The notes under the pieces: generated by a model | Told to the model about the DNA's origin: nothing | Databases searched by the model: none | What the model saw: the letters and a program-made list of their open reading frames with translations, nothing else | NCBI GenBank assembly: GCA_963823165.1 | Contig: CAWGKV010000038.1 | Span: forward strand, 16,352 to 80,351 | DNA: 64,000 nt | Origin: Roseiarcus sp963823165 | GTDB lineage: Bacteria > Pseudomonadota > Alphaproteobacteria > Rhizobiales > Beijerinckiaceae | Direction: 5' to 3' | Translations under genes and position numbers: made by a program | Shown: in pieces, positions 34,064 to 43,243 of the stretch | How the letters are laid out: each line of letters opens with the position of its first letter | Numbering within the stretch: the first letter of the stretch is position 1

Positions 34064-35196
34064 CAGCGCGCGCTCCCGTTCGGCAGGCGGTCGATCGTGA
34101 TCGCCGCGCCCACGGCCGGGATGTCCTCGTTCGCGCCGAGACGCCGAGCGAGCCCGTCGTAGCGGCCGCCGCCGAGGGCGGGCTTCGCGTCGGATCGCGA
34201 GGGATCGCGGGCTTCGAAGACGAAGCCGGTATAGTAATCGAAGTCGCGCACGAAGGCGGCGCTGAACACGGTTTCATCGATCTTGACGCCTCGGGCCGCG
34301 ATGAACCCGTTGCGACTTTCGAACCCGTCCAGCGCCCTGCCGAGTTCGAGGCCGGCGGCGTCCGCAAGCCGCCGCAGGCGACTCGCGGCCTCGTCCGGAT
34401 CGCCGGCAATGGCGAGATAGGATTCCAGCACCTTGCGCTTGTCGGGATCGATCGGCTCTCCGGAGCGGAGCGCCGCCTGCTCGAGGAACCGATCGGCGAT
34501 CTCGCCCGCGGTGCGGCCGCCCACCGCATCGATGCCGGCGATCGCCAGCAGATCCTCCACCAGCGCCTTGGCGCCGGCGTGGTCGGCGCTTTCCAGGGCC
34601 GCCAAGACCCCAGGCTGCGCCAGAGCGCCGCCGCTGCGTCCGTCGAGGATGGCGGAGAGGCTGCGGCCTTGCGCGACGCCCCGCCGCAGACGCCGACGCC
34701 AGACGCTCGGCAGCGAGAGCGCCTCGAGCAGGCTGTCGAACAGTCCTGCGTCGCCCAGGCGGGCGGCGAGCGGCGCGCCTGCCTCCGCCGCGGCTTCCAT
34801 CGAGAGCGCGAAAATCTCGGCGTCCGCTGCTGCCGCATCTTTTCTGCCAAAACTCTCGAGGCCGGTCTGGGCGCGCTCTCCCCCCTCGGCTTGAGAGCGA
34901 AAGACGGGGCCCAGATAGGCGTATTCAGCCGTCCTGCCGGCCCGGTCCGACGAAAGATAGGCCCGGCAAACCGGAATCGTGTATTCCGGCCGCAGGCAGA
35001 GCTCCTCACCGGAAGCGCCGCTGGTCAGAAACAGACGGCCGCGGATCTCCTCTCCCGACATATCGAGGAAGACCCCAGCCGGATGAAGGATGGGGGGCTC
35101 CATACGGACGAAGCCGGCGGCAAGGAAATGCTCGAGAGCGCGTTCTCCGATGCTTCGGGCGGATTGGGCGGCGGCGCCGAGAGAGATCGAATTCAC
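34063..35196 (-). CDS. hisZ: ATP phosphoribosyltransferase regulatory subunit
   Basis: 377 residues, a catalytically inactive class II histidyl-tRNA synthetase paralogue. Motif-2-like RGRLFLTSGASGEELCLRPE is followed by YTIPVCRAYLSSDRAGR, and motif-3-like ALGGGRYDGLARRLG near the C-terminus. It lacks the anticodon-binding domain, as HisZ does. It forms a hetero-octamer with HisG and confers histidine feedback. First gene of a two-gene operon with hisG; the rest of the his genes are elsewhere. Confidence 0.93.
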   Translation of the reverse strand: MNSISLGAAAQSARSIGERALEHFLAAGFVRMEPPILHPAGVFLDMSGEEIRGRLFLTSGASGEELCLRPEYTIPVCRAYLSSDRAGRTAEYAYLGPVFRSQAEGGERAQTGLESFGRKDAAAADAEIFALSMEAAAEAGAPLAARLGDAGLFDSLLEALSLPSVWRRRLRRGVAQGRSLSAILDGRSGGALAQPGVLAALESADHAGAKALVEDLLAIAGIDAVGGRTAGEIADRFLEQAALRSGEPIDPDKRKVLESYLAIAGDPDEAASRLRRLADAAGLELGRALDGFESRNGFIAARGVKIDETVFSAAFVRDFDYYTGFVFEARDPSRSDAKPALGGGRYDGLARRLGANEDIPAVGAAITIDRLPNGSAR

Positions 35197-35384
35197 CGGG
35201 TTGTCCTAAAAATCGCGGGGCCTCCTTTAACAAAGCCGGAAACGAGCCGCAGCCCTTTTCGCGTCCGAAGGTGAACGGCGGCGGAAGGAGACCTCGAGCC
35301 TCGAATGCGGCCCGAATTCCGGTATCGTTCAGTTAACCGATAAGCGAAAATCGGCGCGATGAACTGTCCAGGAACTGTCCGTTG

Positions 35385-35930
35385 AACCCTCGTCCGCCCC
35401 CGAAGTCGACCCGGATTGGACTGAACTGGCCGCGGCGGCTTTCCTCACGCCTCAAGCCCACTGGTGGCCCGACGACGCAAGCCGCGGGACGTTCCGCCAA
35501 AGCCCGGGATAACCGGAGCAAAGCCTAGGATAGCAGAATCCAAGCAAAAGTCTTCCAGGAATCGGCTCTTCTCAAGGGGTTACGCCGGAATCCAAATTGT
35601 TTTCCCGTCCGCTTCGCGCTGACGCCTGTCCGCCGATGCGGTCCGCCGGCCAGCCAGCCCGCTCCCATGCCTGCCGAGCGAAGACAACGCCGTTAAACCC
35701 GTTGGGCTTCTGGTTCGACGCCGAGCGAGGCGAAGTCAATCCTCCTTAGCGCACGCGGGCTCAGGCGGAAAGCCGCTGCCGCCACATCCCGGCCCAAGGC
35801 GATCGCGCTGCAGGTTGCTGTGAGCTTCGAAGGCGCCTCCATGCCAACCTCGCAATCCATCCCGACGCCGTTGCGCGATGAACCCCCTTATGCCACGGGT
35901 TACGAAACATGTAAAGAACAAATAAGGGTA
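35385..35930. repeat. dispersed repeat, copy B (lacks the palindromic insert)
   Basis: Matches 8190-8876 over several long blocks in the same order and orientation. Where copy A has the inserted palindrome (8412-8628), copy B runs straight from 'tccaaattgttttcccg' to 'cttcgcgctgacgcc'. It contains about 90 nt near 35631-35720 missing from A. It fills most of the 35197-36467 gene-free region. From 35931 to 36467 I see no gene; that part has an AT-rich stretch and no clear feature. Confidence 0.72.
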
Positions 35931-36467
35931 TATTATAGGACCGCGCCTCTATGAGCGGCAAACACAATCGCAAGACGGGGCAGAGCCCGCACAAGACGGA
36001 AAGGTTGCGACCGCCTGTCACATATAGTGATCATGCGACCATCCGGGCAACGCTGTTTCGCCTTGTCCACTGGACGGTGCATAACCGGGAAATCTGCAGG
36101 AAATTTCACCCGTTTCGGCCAATTTTTTGAAATAGGGTGGTGAAATGTTTCTGGGCAGTTCCAGCAAAATTTCCTGCTCCGCGGAAAGCAGGGATTTCGC
36201 GCCTGACGCGCGCCACTGGTTCGAGTTTCGCGCCGGAGTCTCGCCCACGAGCGGAGGGAAATCCGAAACCGATCATCGCGAGCCTCAACGTCCAAGCGCG
36301 CCTATGATCGAGGCCGACTGAACTCGGCGCTTGGCTATAACCCCCGGTTGAGTGCGAAGCCGAACCGCCCGGCAGCGCACGCTGTGCACGGAACGGAGCA
36401 GTTCGACGACCGCATGGGGACCTTGCCGCCTGCAAGGTTCATAACGATGAGCAGCGCTCGCTACGCC

Positions 36468-36605
36468 CTAATGAGCAGCGCCAGCCGGATGAGAGCCGGC
36501 AAGCCGATGCTCGGCTGCGACGACGCCGTAGACGACGTCTTGGTATAGATCGACGAAGAACGACATCAAGACGCCGAACAGCAGCAGTTCGAACATAACG
36601 CTCAT
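36468..36605 (-). CDS. small membrane peptide (45 aa), hypothetical
   Basis: The peptide begins MSVMFELLLFGVLMSFFVDL, a hydrophobic helix of about 18 residues, followed by a short polar tail. GGAGGG lies 4-9 nt upstream of the ATG, an unusually strong ribosome-binding site for a chance frame. No family recognised. It lies in an otherwise gene-free stretch between the repeat and the oxidoreductase operon. Confidence 0.42.
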   Translation of the reverse strand: MSVMFELLLFGVLMSFFVDLYQDVVYGVVAAEHRLAGSHPAGAAH

Positions 36606-36864
36606 TTTGCCCTCCATGAGGACAAGGTCGAGGCGCGAAAGGCGTGATCTCGACGGTCGCAACCCGCCGCCGCGGCTCTCCTAAAGCAGCGCCTCGGCTA
36701 TGAAGGCCAACCGCATGACAGGCTATCAGCGACGCCGTCTCTTGCACTGATCTGGGTCAAATCGAGACAACGCGTTTTCGAAGGCGAGAAGGGCAGCGGG
36801 GCCCCGGGGCGCCTGACGGCGAGGCGAGCTCGGCCGGCGGGCGCGCCCCGACCCAACACTATGC

Positions 36865-38337
36865 TCACGGGATCAGCACGAGCGACCCGGTCGTCGTGCG
36901 GCTTTCCAGTTCGCGGTGGGCGCGGCTGGCGTCCGCAAGGGCGAAGGCGGCCGGTCTCGGGGCTTGGAGCGCGCCGGAGCGCAGCGCCGCGAACAGCCGG
37001 TCGCTCTCGGTCCTCATCTTTGCGGCGGTGTCGGTGAAATGAACATAGTTCGGGCGCGACAGCGTCACCGAGCGCCTGGCGAGCGCGTCGATCGACTTTG
37101 CGCCGATATCGCCCGACGCCTGGCCGAAGCTGACGAGATGACCCCGTGGCGCCAGGCATTCGACGGATTGTTCGAACGTGTCCTTGCCAACCGCGTCGAA
37201 GACGATGTCGGCGCCGCGCCCGTCGGTGAGCCGCATCACCGCGGCGGCGAGAGGCTCGCGGCCGTAGACGATGACCCGATCGCAACCGGCGCGCAGCGCC
37301 TCCTCCGCCTTGGCTTCACTCGAGGTCGCGCCAATGACGGTCGCGCCCAAAACCTTCGCCCAGCGGCAGAGAAGCTGCCCGACGCCTCCGGCGGCCGCAT
37401 GAACAAGGATCGTCGAGCCCGCTCTCATTTGCGTCACCTCGTGCAGCAGAAAGCCCGCGGTGACGCCCTTCAGGAGCAGGGCTGCAGCGCTGGCGTCGCT
37501 GAGTTCATCGGGCAGGGGGACCAGGAGGTCGACGCCCATGGTCCGCATCGACGCATACGCACCTGGCGGGGCGCAGGCGTAGGCGACCCGATCGCCTGGC
37601 CGCAGGCCGGCGACGCTCGGCCCGACGCTCTCCACGACTCCTGCGGCCTCCATGCCGAGGACGCCGCCGGGGGCGACGAGATCGAAGCTGCCTCGCCGAC
37701 AGTAGACGTCGATGAAATTGACGCCGACCGCCGTCTGCCGAATGCGCGCTTCGCCCGGGCCGGGGGCGCGGATCCGCGCGCCGCGAAGCTCGAGAACCTC
37801 CGGCCCGCCATACCGCGTCAGCACGATCTCGACGCCTTCGGCCGTCGCGCCAACGCTGTGGGCTGGCGCCGCCAGACGGGCGACGGACGGCCGCTCCTGC
37901 TCCGCCCGCAGGTATTGGCGCATCCCCGCAAAGCCCGCTTCGATGATGTCGTCGCGGATGAAGCGCACAAGGCGCTCCCGTTCGGCAGGCGGCGGATCGA
38001 AGGAAGCCCGCCATTCCCACAGGCAGCCGCGTTGGCTGGTGACCGGCCTCAGCCGGATCGCCGCGACATGGTTCGTTAGCGGGGCCGGCGCCTCGAGAAT
38101 GCAATAGCCGAGGCTCATCTTCGAATCGGACAGAAAAAGCAGCTGTTCGCGGATGCGGGAGCCGTCCTTCAGCCGGACGCTGCGCACCGCGCCGACCGCG
38201 TCGCCCGCTTCGCCTCCCTCTACGGCGCTCGCCGCCACCGCCGGATGCCAGCGCGCCTGACCGTTGAAGTCGCGTAAGATCGCCCAGAGCTCCTCCGCGG
38301 TCGCAGGGATCACCGTCGAGCGGCGGATTTCGACCAT
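36865..38337 (-). CDS. SRPBCC-quinone oxidoreductase fusion protein
   Basis: 490 residues in two domains. Residues about 1-150 are an SRPBCC/START-like ligand-binding domain (STVIPATAEELWAILRDFNG, MSLGYCILEAP). Residues about 165-490 are a zeta-crystallin-type MDR quinone oxidoreductase (GVNFIDVYCRRGSFDLVAPG, with the NAD(P)H motif HAAAGGVGQLLCRWAKVLG). It probably reduces a quinone or enone held or delivered by the lipid-binding-type domain (inference). A stand-alone SRPBCC paralogue starts 4 nt upstream, so this is the last gene of the run. Confidence 0.88.
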   Translation of the reverse strand: MVEIRRSTVIPATAEELWAILRDFNGQARWHPAVAASAVEGGEAGDAVGAVRSVRLKDGSRIREQLLFLSDSKMSLGYCILEAPAPLTNHVAAIRLRPVTSQRGCLWEWRASFDPPPAERERLVRFIRDDIIEAGFAGMRQYLRAEQERPSVARLAAPAHSVGATAEGVEIVLTRYGGPEVLELRGARIRAPGPGEARIRQTAVGVNFIDVYCRRGSFDLVAPGGVLGMEAAGVVESVGPSVAGLRPGDRVAYACAPPGAYASMRTMGVDLLVPLPDELSDASAAALLLKGVTAGFLLHEVTQMRAGSTILVHAAAGGVGQLLCRWAKVLGATVIGATSSEAKAEEALRAGCDRVIVYGREPLAAAVMRLTDGRGADIVFDAVGKDTFEQSVECLAPRGHLVSFGQASGDIGAKSIDALARRSVTLSRPNYVHFTDTAAKMRTESDRLFAALRSGALQAPRPAAFALADASRAHRELESRTTTGSLVLIP

Positions 38338-38341
38338 CAGG

Positions 38342-38779
38342 TCAGCGCGCGAAGCGCGCTTGGAGCGCGGCGAGTTCGGCCGAGAACACGTTCCGGCCGA
38401 TCGACCGGACGAGATCCTCCTCCTTCTCGGGGGCGGCTTCGAACTCCGCCGACCACTCGGCGAAGGTGTGATCGACGTCGGTGACCGGGATCAGGCGAAA
38501 GGCCGCGACGTAGGCCTCGACGCCCATCGGGCTTTCCAGGATCGCGTATTCGAAGGACATTTCATAATCCGAGAGCGCCAGCAGGCGCTCGCGGATCCGC
38601 CCGCCGTCCTTGAGGCGGAAGTTGCGGACGCAGCCGATCTGATCGGACGGCCGATTCTGTTCGATGCGGCTTTCGGCCACGAAGGGCGTCCAGTTCGGCA
38701 GGCCGTTGAAGTCCCGCACGACCGCCCAGACCGCGCTCGCGGAAGCCGGAATGACGGCCGAACAGTAGACCTTCGCCAT
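38342..38779 (-). CDS. SRPBCC family protein
   Basis: 145 residues of a single SRPBCC/polyketide-cyclase-like domain: MAKVYCSAVIPASASAVWAV, VRDFNGLPNWTPFVAES, MSFEYAILESPMGVEAY. It is clearly related to the N-terminal half of the downstream fusion protein (shared 'VIPA...WA..RDFNG' and 'MS..Y.ILE.P'), so the two probably arose by duplication. The fold holds hydrophobic ligands in a deep pocket. It starts 4 nt downstream of the flotillin-like gene, in the same operon. Confidence 0.86.
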   Translation of the reverse strand: MAKVYCSAVIPASASAVWAVVRDFNGLPNWTPFVAESRIEQNRPSDQIGCVRNFRLKDGGRIRERLLALSDYEMSFEYAILESPMGVEAYVAAFRLIPVTDVDHTFAEWSAEFEAAPEKEEDLVRSIGRNVFSAELAALQARFAR

Positions 38780-38783
38780 GCAA

Positions 38784-40979
38784 TTAGCGCCGGTCGTCGT
38801 CGCGGTCGTCGGCGAGGCGCGGCGGCTCCTTGTCGCCCTTGGCGCGCTTCTGCGCCAGGCTCTCGATGTCCTTGGCGTCGCGCAGAACTTCGGTCATGCG
38901 GCCGAGGCTGCCGCCCTCGATGCCGATCTCCTTCATCAGGGTGTCGATCATCGGCGCCTGGACGCGGTAGCGAAGCGCCGAATCGATCACCTCGTCGGTG
39001 ACGTTGCGGTGGCCGTTGCCTGCGCCGTTGGCCCCGTCGATGTGCAGGATCTTGATGGCGTCGATCTTCTCCATGGGACGCACGCTCTCGCGCACGATCC
39101 CTTCGATGCGCTCCAAAAGCTTGCCGCGAAAGCGCGACAGGCGGGCGGCGTCGGTGAGGGCGTTCTCGGCCTCGTTGAGCTGCATTGCGCCTTTCGCCTC
39201 GACCTCGTAGCGCGCGGCCGCCGCTACGGCCTTGATCTTTTCCGCCTCCGCTTCGCCCAAGGCGGCGATCCGCGCCGCGTCGGCCAGGCTCGCCGCGGCC
39301 TCCTTTTCGGCCTCGGCCTTACGCGTTACTCGAACCGCCTCGCGATCGGCCTCTCGCGTCGCGGCGATGAGTTCCGTCGTCTTTCGCCGCTCGGCGATCT
39401 CCCGCTCGCGCGCCGTGATCGACTGCTCTTCGGCTTCGATCGCCTTGATCCGCGCCGCCTCCGCCACGGCGATCGCCTCGGACCGTTCGCCCGAAGCTTT
39501 GGCGATCTCGATCGCGCGTTGGATTTCCGCCACCTCGACCGACTTGTCGCGCTCGACTTCGAGCCGGCGAATCGCGCTGTCGCGCGTCACCCGCGCCTCG
39601 GCCAGCCCGCGGTCGGTCGCGATGCGCGCGCGCTCGACCTCTTCGCTCGAAGCGATCTCCGCCTCCTCGAAAGCCTGGCGCTTCGCGATGTTCAACGCAT
39701 CGAGCATCCGCTCGCGCTCGAGCCGCGCCTGATCGAGGGCGCGCTCCTGGGCGACGCGGGCGATCTCGACATCCTGGGCCGCCGCGATTTCCGCCCGCTT
39801 CCTGTCCGCCTCCGCCTGCGCCAACTCCGCGTTCTTGACCGCCACCGCGACCTGCCGGCTTATTTCCGCGACTTCGAGGGCGCGGCGGCGTTGCACCTCG
39901 AGCTCGCGCTGCTGCCGCTCGCGCTCGATACGCGCGCTTTCGAGCGTCAATTCGAGGCGAATCTGTTCGGATTCCGTCTGCTCGCGGGAGCGGATCTCGG
40001 CCTCGTCGATGAGCCGCCGGCGGGCGATCTCGCGCTGCTCGATCTCCTCCTGGTTCTTGATCCGGGCCTCGGAAAGGCTGCGCTCCTGCGCGAGTTTCGC
40101 CTTCTCCACCTCCTCGCGCGCCGCAATCTGCGTCTGCTCGCTTTCGCGCTCCCGCTCGGCCCGGTCCTTGGCGAGCGCGAGGCGCTGAGCGGTGCGTCTG
40201 AGTTCGACGTCATGCTCCTGTTCGAGCCGCGCGTACTCGGCCTCCCGCTCGATATCGAGCGCCCGTCGCTGCGCCTCGAGATTCTGGGTCCGGATTTCGA
40301 TCTGGGTGCGCTGCTCGATCTCGTTGCGCATGCGCCGCCGCGCTTCGATCGTCTCGGTCAGCTGGGTGAGGCCCTCTGCGTCGAAAGCGTTGGAGCTGTC
40401 GAAGAATTCGAGGCCGGTCTGATCGAGATCGACGATCGCGACGCTCTCGAGCTCGAGGCCGTTCTGGGCGAGCCCTTCGAGGGCTGCGGCCTTGACCGCC
40501 TCGGCGTAATCCTGCCGCTTCTCGTGCAGCTCTTCGAGGGTCATCTGCGCGGCGCCGGTGCGAAGCGCCGCGGCGAAGCGGCCCTCCAGCAATTCCCTGA
40601 CGCCGTCCGACTCCAGCGTCCGGCGCCCGAGCGTCTGGGCCGCGCGGCTCACCTCTTCCCGGGTCGAACCGACGCGCACGTAGAAGTCGGCGACGACGTC
40701 GACGCGCATGCGGTTCTTCGTGATGAGGCCCTGCGCCTGGCGCCGCGCGATCTCGATTCGCATCACGTTCATGCCGACCGGCGTGATGTCGTGCAGCACC
40801 GGCACGACGAAGGCGCCGCCGCTGATGACGACCTTCTCGCCGCCGAATCCGGTTCGGACGAAGGCGGTTTCCTTGGTCGAGCGCCGATAGAGCCAGCGCA
40901 TGAGATAGACGGCGATCGCCACGATGACCGCCAGCACGATCAGCCAAAGGATCAGCGACCCCACCGTTTCCGCACCCAC
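38784..40979 (-). CDS. flotillin-like SPFH/band 7 protein (YqiK-like)
   Basis: 731 residues. One N-terminal transmembrane helix (about 7-30: LILWLIVLAVIVAIAVYLMR), then an SPFH domain (about 35-230, VRTGFGGEKVVISGGAFVVP and AAQTLGRRTLESDGVRELLE), then a very long Glu/Arg/Ala-rich coiled coil (about 235-620), longer than usual for flotillins, and a C-terminal domain. Flotillins organise membrane microdomains and oligomerise through the coiled coil. Here it sits between the ABC transporter genes and the SRPBCC genes, perhaps linking membrane organisation to uptake of a lipid-like substrate (inference). Confidence 0.9.
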   Translation of the reverse strand: MGAETVGSLILWLIVLAVIVAIAVYLMRWLYRRSTKETAFVRTGFGGEKVVISGGAFVVPVLHDITPVGMNVMRIEIARRQAQGLITKNRMRVDVVADFYVRVGSTREEVSRAAQTLGRRTLESDGVRELLEGRFAAALRTGAAQMTLEELHEKRQDYAEAVKAAALEGLAQNGLELESVAIVDLDQTGLEFFDSSNAFDAEGLTQLTETIEARRRMRNEIEQRTQIEIRTQNLEAQRRALDIEREAEYARLEQEHDVELRRTAQRLALAKDRAERERESEQTQIAAREEVEKAKLAQERSLSEARIKNQEEIEQREIARRRLIDEAEIRSREQTESEQIRLELTLESARIERERQQRELEVQRRRALEVAEISRQVAVAVKNAELAQAEADRKRAEIAAAQDVEIARVAQERALDQARLERERMLDALNIAKRQAFEEAEIASSEEVERARIATDRGLAEARVTRDSAIRRLEVERDKSVEVAEIQRAIEIAKASGERSEAIAVAEAARIKAIEAEEQSITAREREIAERRKTTELIAATREADREAVRVTRKAEAEKEAAASLADAARIAALGEAEAEKIKAVAAAARYEVEAKGAMQLNEAENALTDAARLSRFRGKLLERIEGIVRESVRPMEKIDAIKILHIDGANGAGNGHRNVTDEVIDSALRYRVQAPMIDTLMKEIGIEGGSLGRMTEVLRDAKDIESLAQKRAKGDKEPPRLADDRDDDRR

Positions 40980-41032
40980 CTCGACGTCTCCCTATGAGCT
41001 CGATCGGCCGAACGCCGGCAGGAGGCGCGCCA

Positions 41033-43243
41033 TCACGCTCTCCTCTCGCGCCGCGGACCGATGGAAAGGAACGCCGCCGTCGCCGCCGCGACGAAGGCGT
41101 CATCGTTGATATTGGCCTTGATCCGCTCGATACGCCGGCGCGGAGTTTGCCGCACCGTCTGTTGCAGCGCCTCGAACAGCGCCGCGTCGGCTTCCGGATC
41201 GTGGAAGGGTTTGTCCGGCGCGTCGAGAGCGGAAACGCCGCCCTCGGGCAACAGGAGGCGGACCGGGCCCTCCATCCGGTTGAGGCGCTCGCCGATCCAT
41301 TCGCCGATCGCGCGGTTTTCCTGCGGCGTCGTGCGCATGAGCGTGACGTTGGGATTGTGGACGACGAAGCGGCGATTGCGGAACCTCTCGGGCACGGTAT
41401 CCCGCGGCCCGAAGTTGACCATGTCCAACGCGCCGACCGAGACGACGCAGGGCAGGCTCGTGCGGATCGCCGCGCCGAAGCGGTCGGCGTCGCAGGGAAA
41501 GACGCCGCCGACCAGCATGTCGGCGACTTCGGTCGTCGTCAGATCGATGAAGCCGGCGAGAAGGCCGGAGTCCGCCAGGCTCTCCATCGACCGTCCGCCC
41601 GCGCCCGTTGCATGGAAGACGAGACAGTCGAAGTCTGCGTCCAGCCGGCGGGCGATCCCCTGCACGGCCGGCGTCGTCACGCCGAACATGGTCAAGCCTA
41701 CGGCCGGACGGGCAAGCCGACGCCGAGCTTCGCGTGCTTCCGGCGACGGACTTGCGGCAATCATCCCGGCGAGCGCATCGGCGGCGTTGCCGAGCACCTG
41801 TTCGGTGATCAGGTTGACGCCCTGAATGTCGGCCACGGAATAGAGCATCATGATGTCGGCCGCGCCGACATAGGGCGCGACCTGGCCGGAAGCGACGGTC
41901 GACACCATGATTTTGGGGACGCCGAGCGGCAGGCGGCGCATGCCTGCGGTCGCGAGCGAGGTGCCCCCCGAGCCGCCGGCGGAAATGACGCCGCCGACCC
42001 CTCGTTCACGTTCGATCCAGCGCGCGAACGCCTCCGCCATCGCCGCGACCGAAGCGCCGCGGTCGCCCACGAAGACCGCCGCCGAGCCCCCAGGGTGCAT
42101 CGCCGCGACCTGCGAAGCGGTCACGTCGGCGCGCGACGGCTTGCCGGATGTCGAGAGATCGACGGTGCGGACATGTACGCCATGGGAGCGCAGCCGGTCC
42201 CGAATGAATCGCAGCTCGTCGCCCTTGGTGTCGAAGGTCCCGACGACGAGAGCCGTGCGGCCGATGCGCTCGGCCAAGGGCAGCGGCAGCAAGGGACGCG
42301 GCTGCGCCTCGGACGGCGACGCAGCCGGCGGCGGCGCGCCCGCCGGGCGCAAACCCCACCGGTTCGGCAAATGGGCGGCCCGGTAAGCGGGCGAGGCGTC
42401 CTCTTCGTCGCTCGTCGCGCCGCGAGCCACCCGAAACACCCGGCGCTCGCCGGCAGCGGGCGCCGCTGCCGGCGACGAGGGAGCGCCGGCGACAGCGTCG
42501 GTCTCGTCATGACCATGCCGTCCGACGCCGAGCAGCCGCTGCTGCAGGTCGCGGTCGGCGGCGAGCGCGCTCGCGTCCATGATGCGATTGACGCGCCCGT
42601 TCACCATGATGGCCACGTGATCCGAGACCGAGGTGGCGACGCCGATGTTCTGCTCGACCACCAGGACGGCGAGGTCCTCCTCATGGGCGAGACGGATCAG
42701 AAGATCGCGCATCTGCGCGACGATCATCGGCGCGAGCCCTTCGGTCGGCTCGTCCATGACGAGCAGGCGCGGGTTGCCGAGCAGCGCCCGCGCGATCGCG
42801 AGCATCTGCTGCTCGCCGCCGGAAAGCTGCCCGCCCCCGTTGCCGCGCCGCTCCGCCAGCCGCGGGAAGATCTCGTAAACACGGTCCACGGTCCATGCGC
42901 CGCCGGGACGCGCGCTGAGCCGCAGGGTCTCGTCGACCGACAGGCTCGGCCACAGGCGGCGTCCCTGCGGCACATAGCCCACTCCCTCGCGGGCGATCAG
43001 ATGCGGCTCGAGGCCGATCAGGCTCCGCCCCTCGAAGCGAATGGAGCCCGAACGCGCCGGCATGAGGCCGACGATCGCGTTGCAGAGGGTCGTCTTGCCC
43101 ATGCCGTTGCGGCCCACCACCGAGAGGACGCCGCGCTCGAGCGTGAGCGACACGCCCTGCAAGGCGTGCGATTCGCCGTAATAGACCTGCAGGTCCTGCA
43201 CCTGCAGAACCGGCTTCGGCGACGCGGGCGCGCCCCTAGGCAT
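41033..43243 (-). CDS. LivF-type ABC ATPase fused to Tm-1-like (UPF0261) domain
   Basis: 736 residues. The N-terminal ~245 residues are a branched-chain amino acid type ATPase: Walker A GRNGMGKTTLCN, signature QLSGGEQQMLAIARAL, Walker B LLVMDEPTEGLAP. After a Pro/Ala-rich linker (about 250-330) a complete UPF0261/Tm-1-like domain follows (about 335-730, LVVGTFDTKGDELRFIRDRL, ISAGGSGGTSLATAGMRRLP, FPCDADRFGAAIRTSLPCVV). Tm-1 of tomato binds ATP and inhibits viral replication; the bacterial role is unknown. It overlaps livG by 8 nt. The fusion ties an ATPase of the transporter to an enzyme-like domain. Confidence 0.92.
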   Translation of the reverse strand: MPRGAPASPKPVLQVQDLQVYYGESHALQGVSLTLERGVLSVVGRNGMGKTTLCNAIVGLMPARSGSIRFEGRSLIGLEPHLIAREGVGYVPQGRRLWPSLSVDETLRLSARPGGAWTVDRVYEIFPRLAERRGNGGGQLSGGEQQMLAIARALLGNPRLLVMDEPTEGLAPMIVAQMRDLLIRLAHEEDLAVLVVEQNIGVATSVSDHVAIMVNGRVNRIMDASALAADRDLQQRLLGVGRHGHDETDAVAGAPSSPAAAPAAGERRVFRVARGATSDEEDASPAYRAAHLPNRWGLRPAGAPPPAASPSEAQPRPLLPLPLAERIGRTALVVGTFDTKGDELRFIRDRLRSHGVHVRTVDLSTSGKPSRADVTASQVAAMHPGGSAAVFVGDRGASVAAMAEAFARWIERERGVGGVISAGGSGGTSLATAGMRRLPLGVPKIMVSTVASGQVAPYVGAADIMMLYSVADIQGVNLITEQVLGNAADALAGMIAASPSPEAREARRRLARPAVGLTMFGVTTPAVQGIARRLDADFDCLVFHATGAGGRSMESLADSGLLAGFIDLTTTEVADMLVGGVFPCDADRFGAAIRTSLPCVVSVGALDMVNFGPRDTVPERFRNRRFVVHNPNVTLMRTTPQENRAIGEWIGERLNRMEGPVRLLLPEGGVSALDAPDKPFHDPEADAALFEALQQTVRQTPRRRIERIKANINDDAFVAAATAAFLSIGPRRERRA

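Noticed and set aside
38778..40997. 739-aa plus-strand open frame opposite the flotillin gene
   Set aside because: Mirror image of a Glu/Arg/Ala coiled coil, which keeps the reverse strand free of stops; the flotillin is clearly the real gene.
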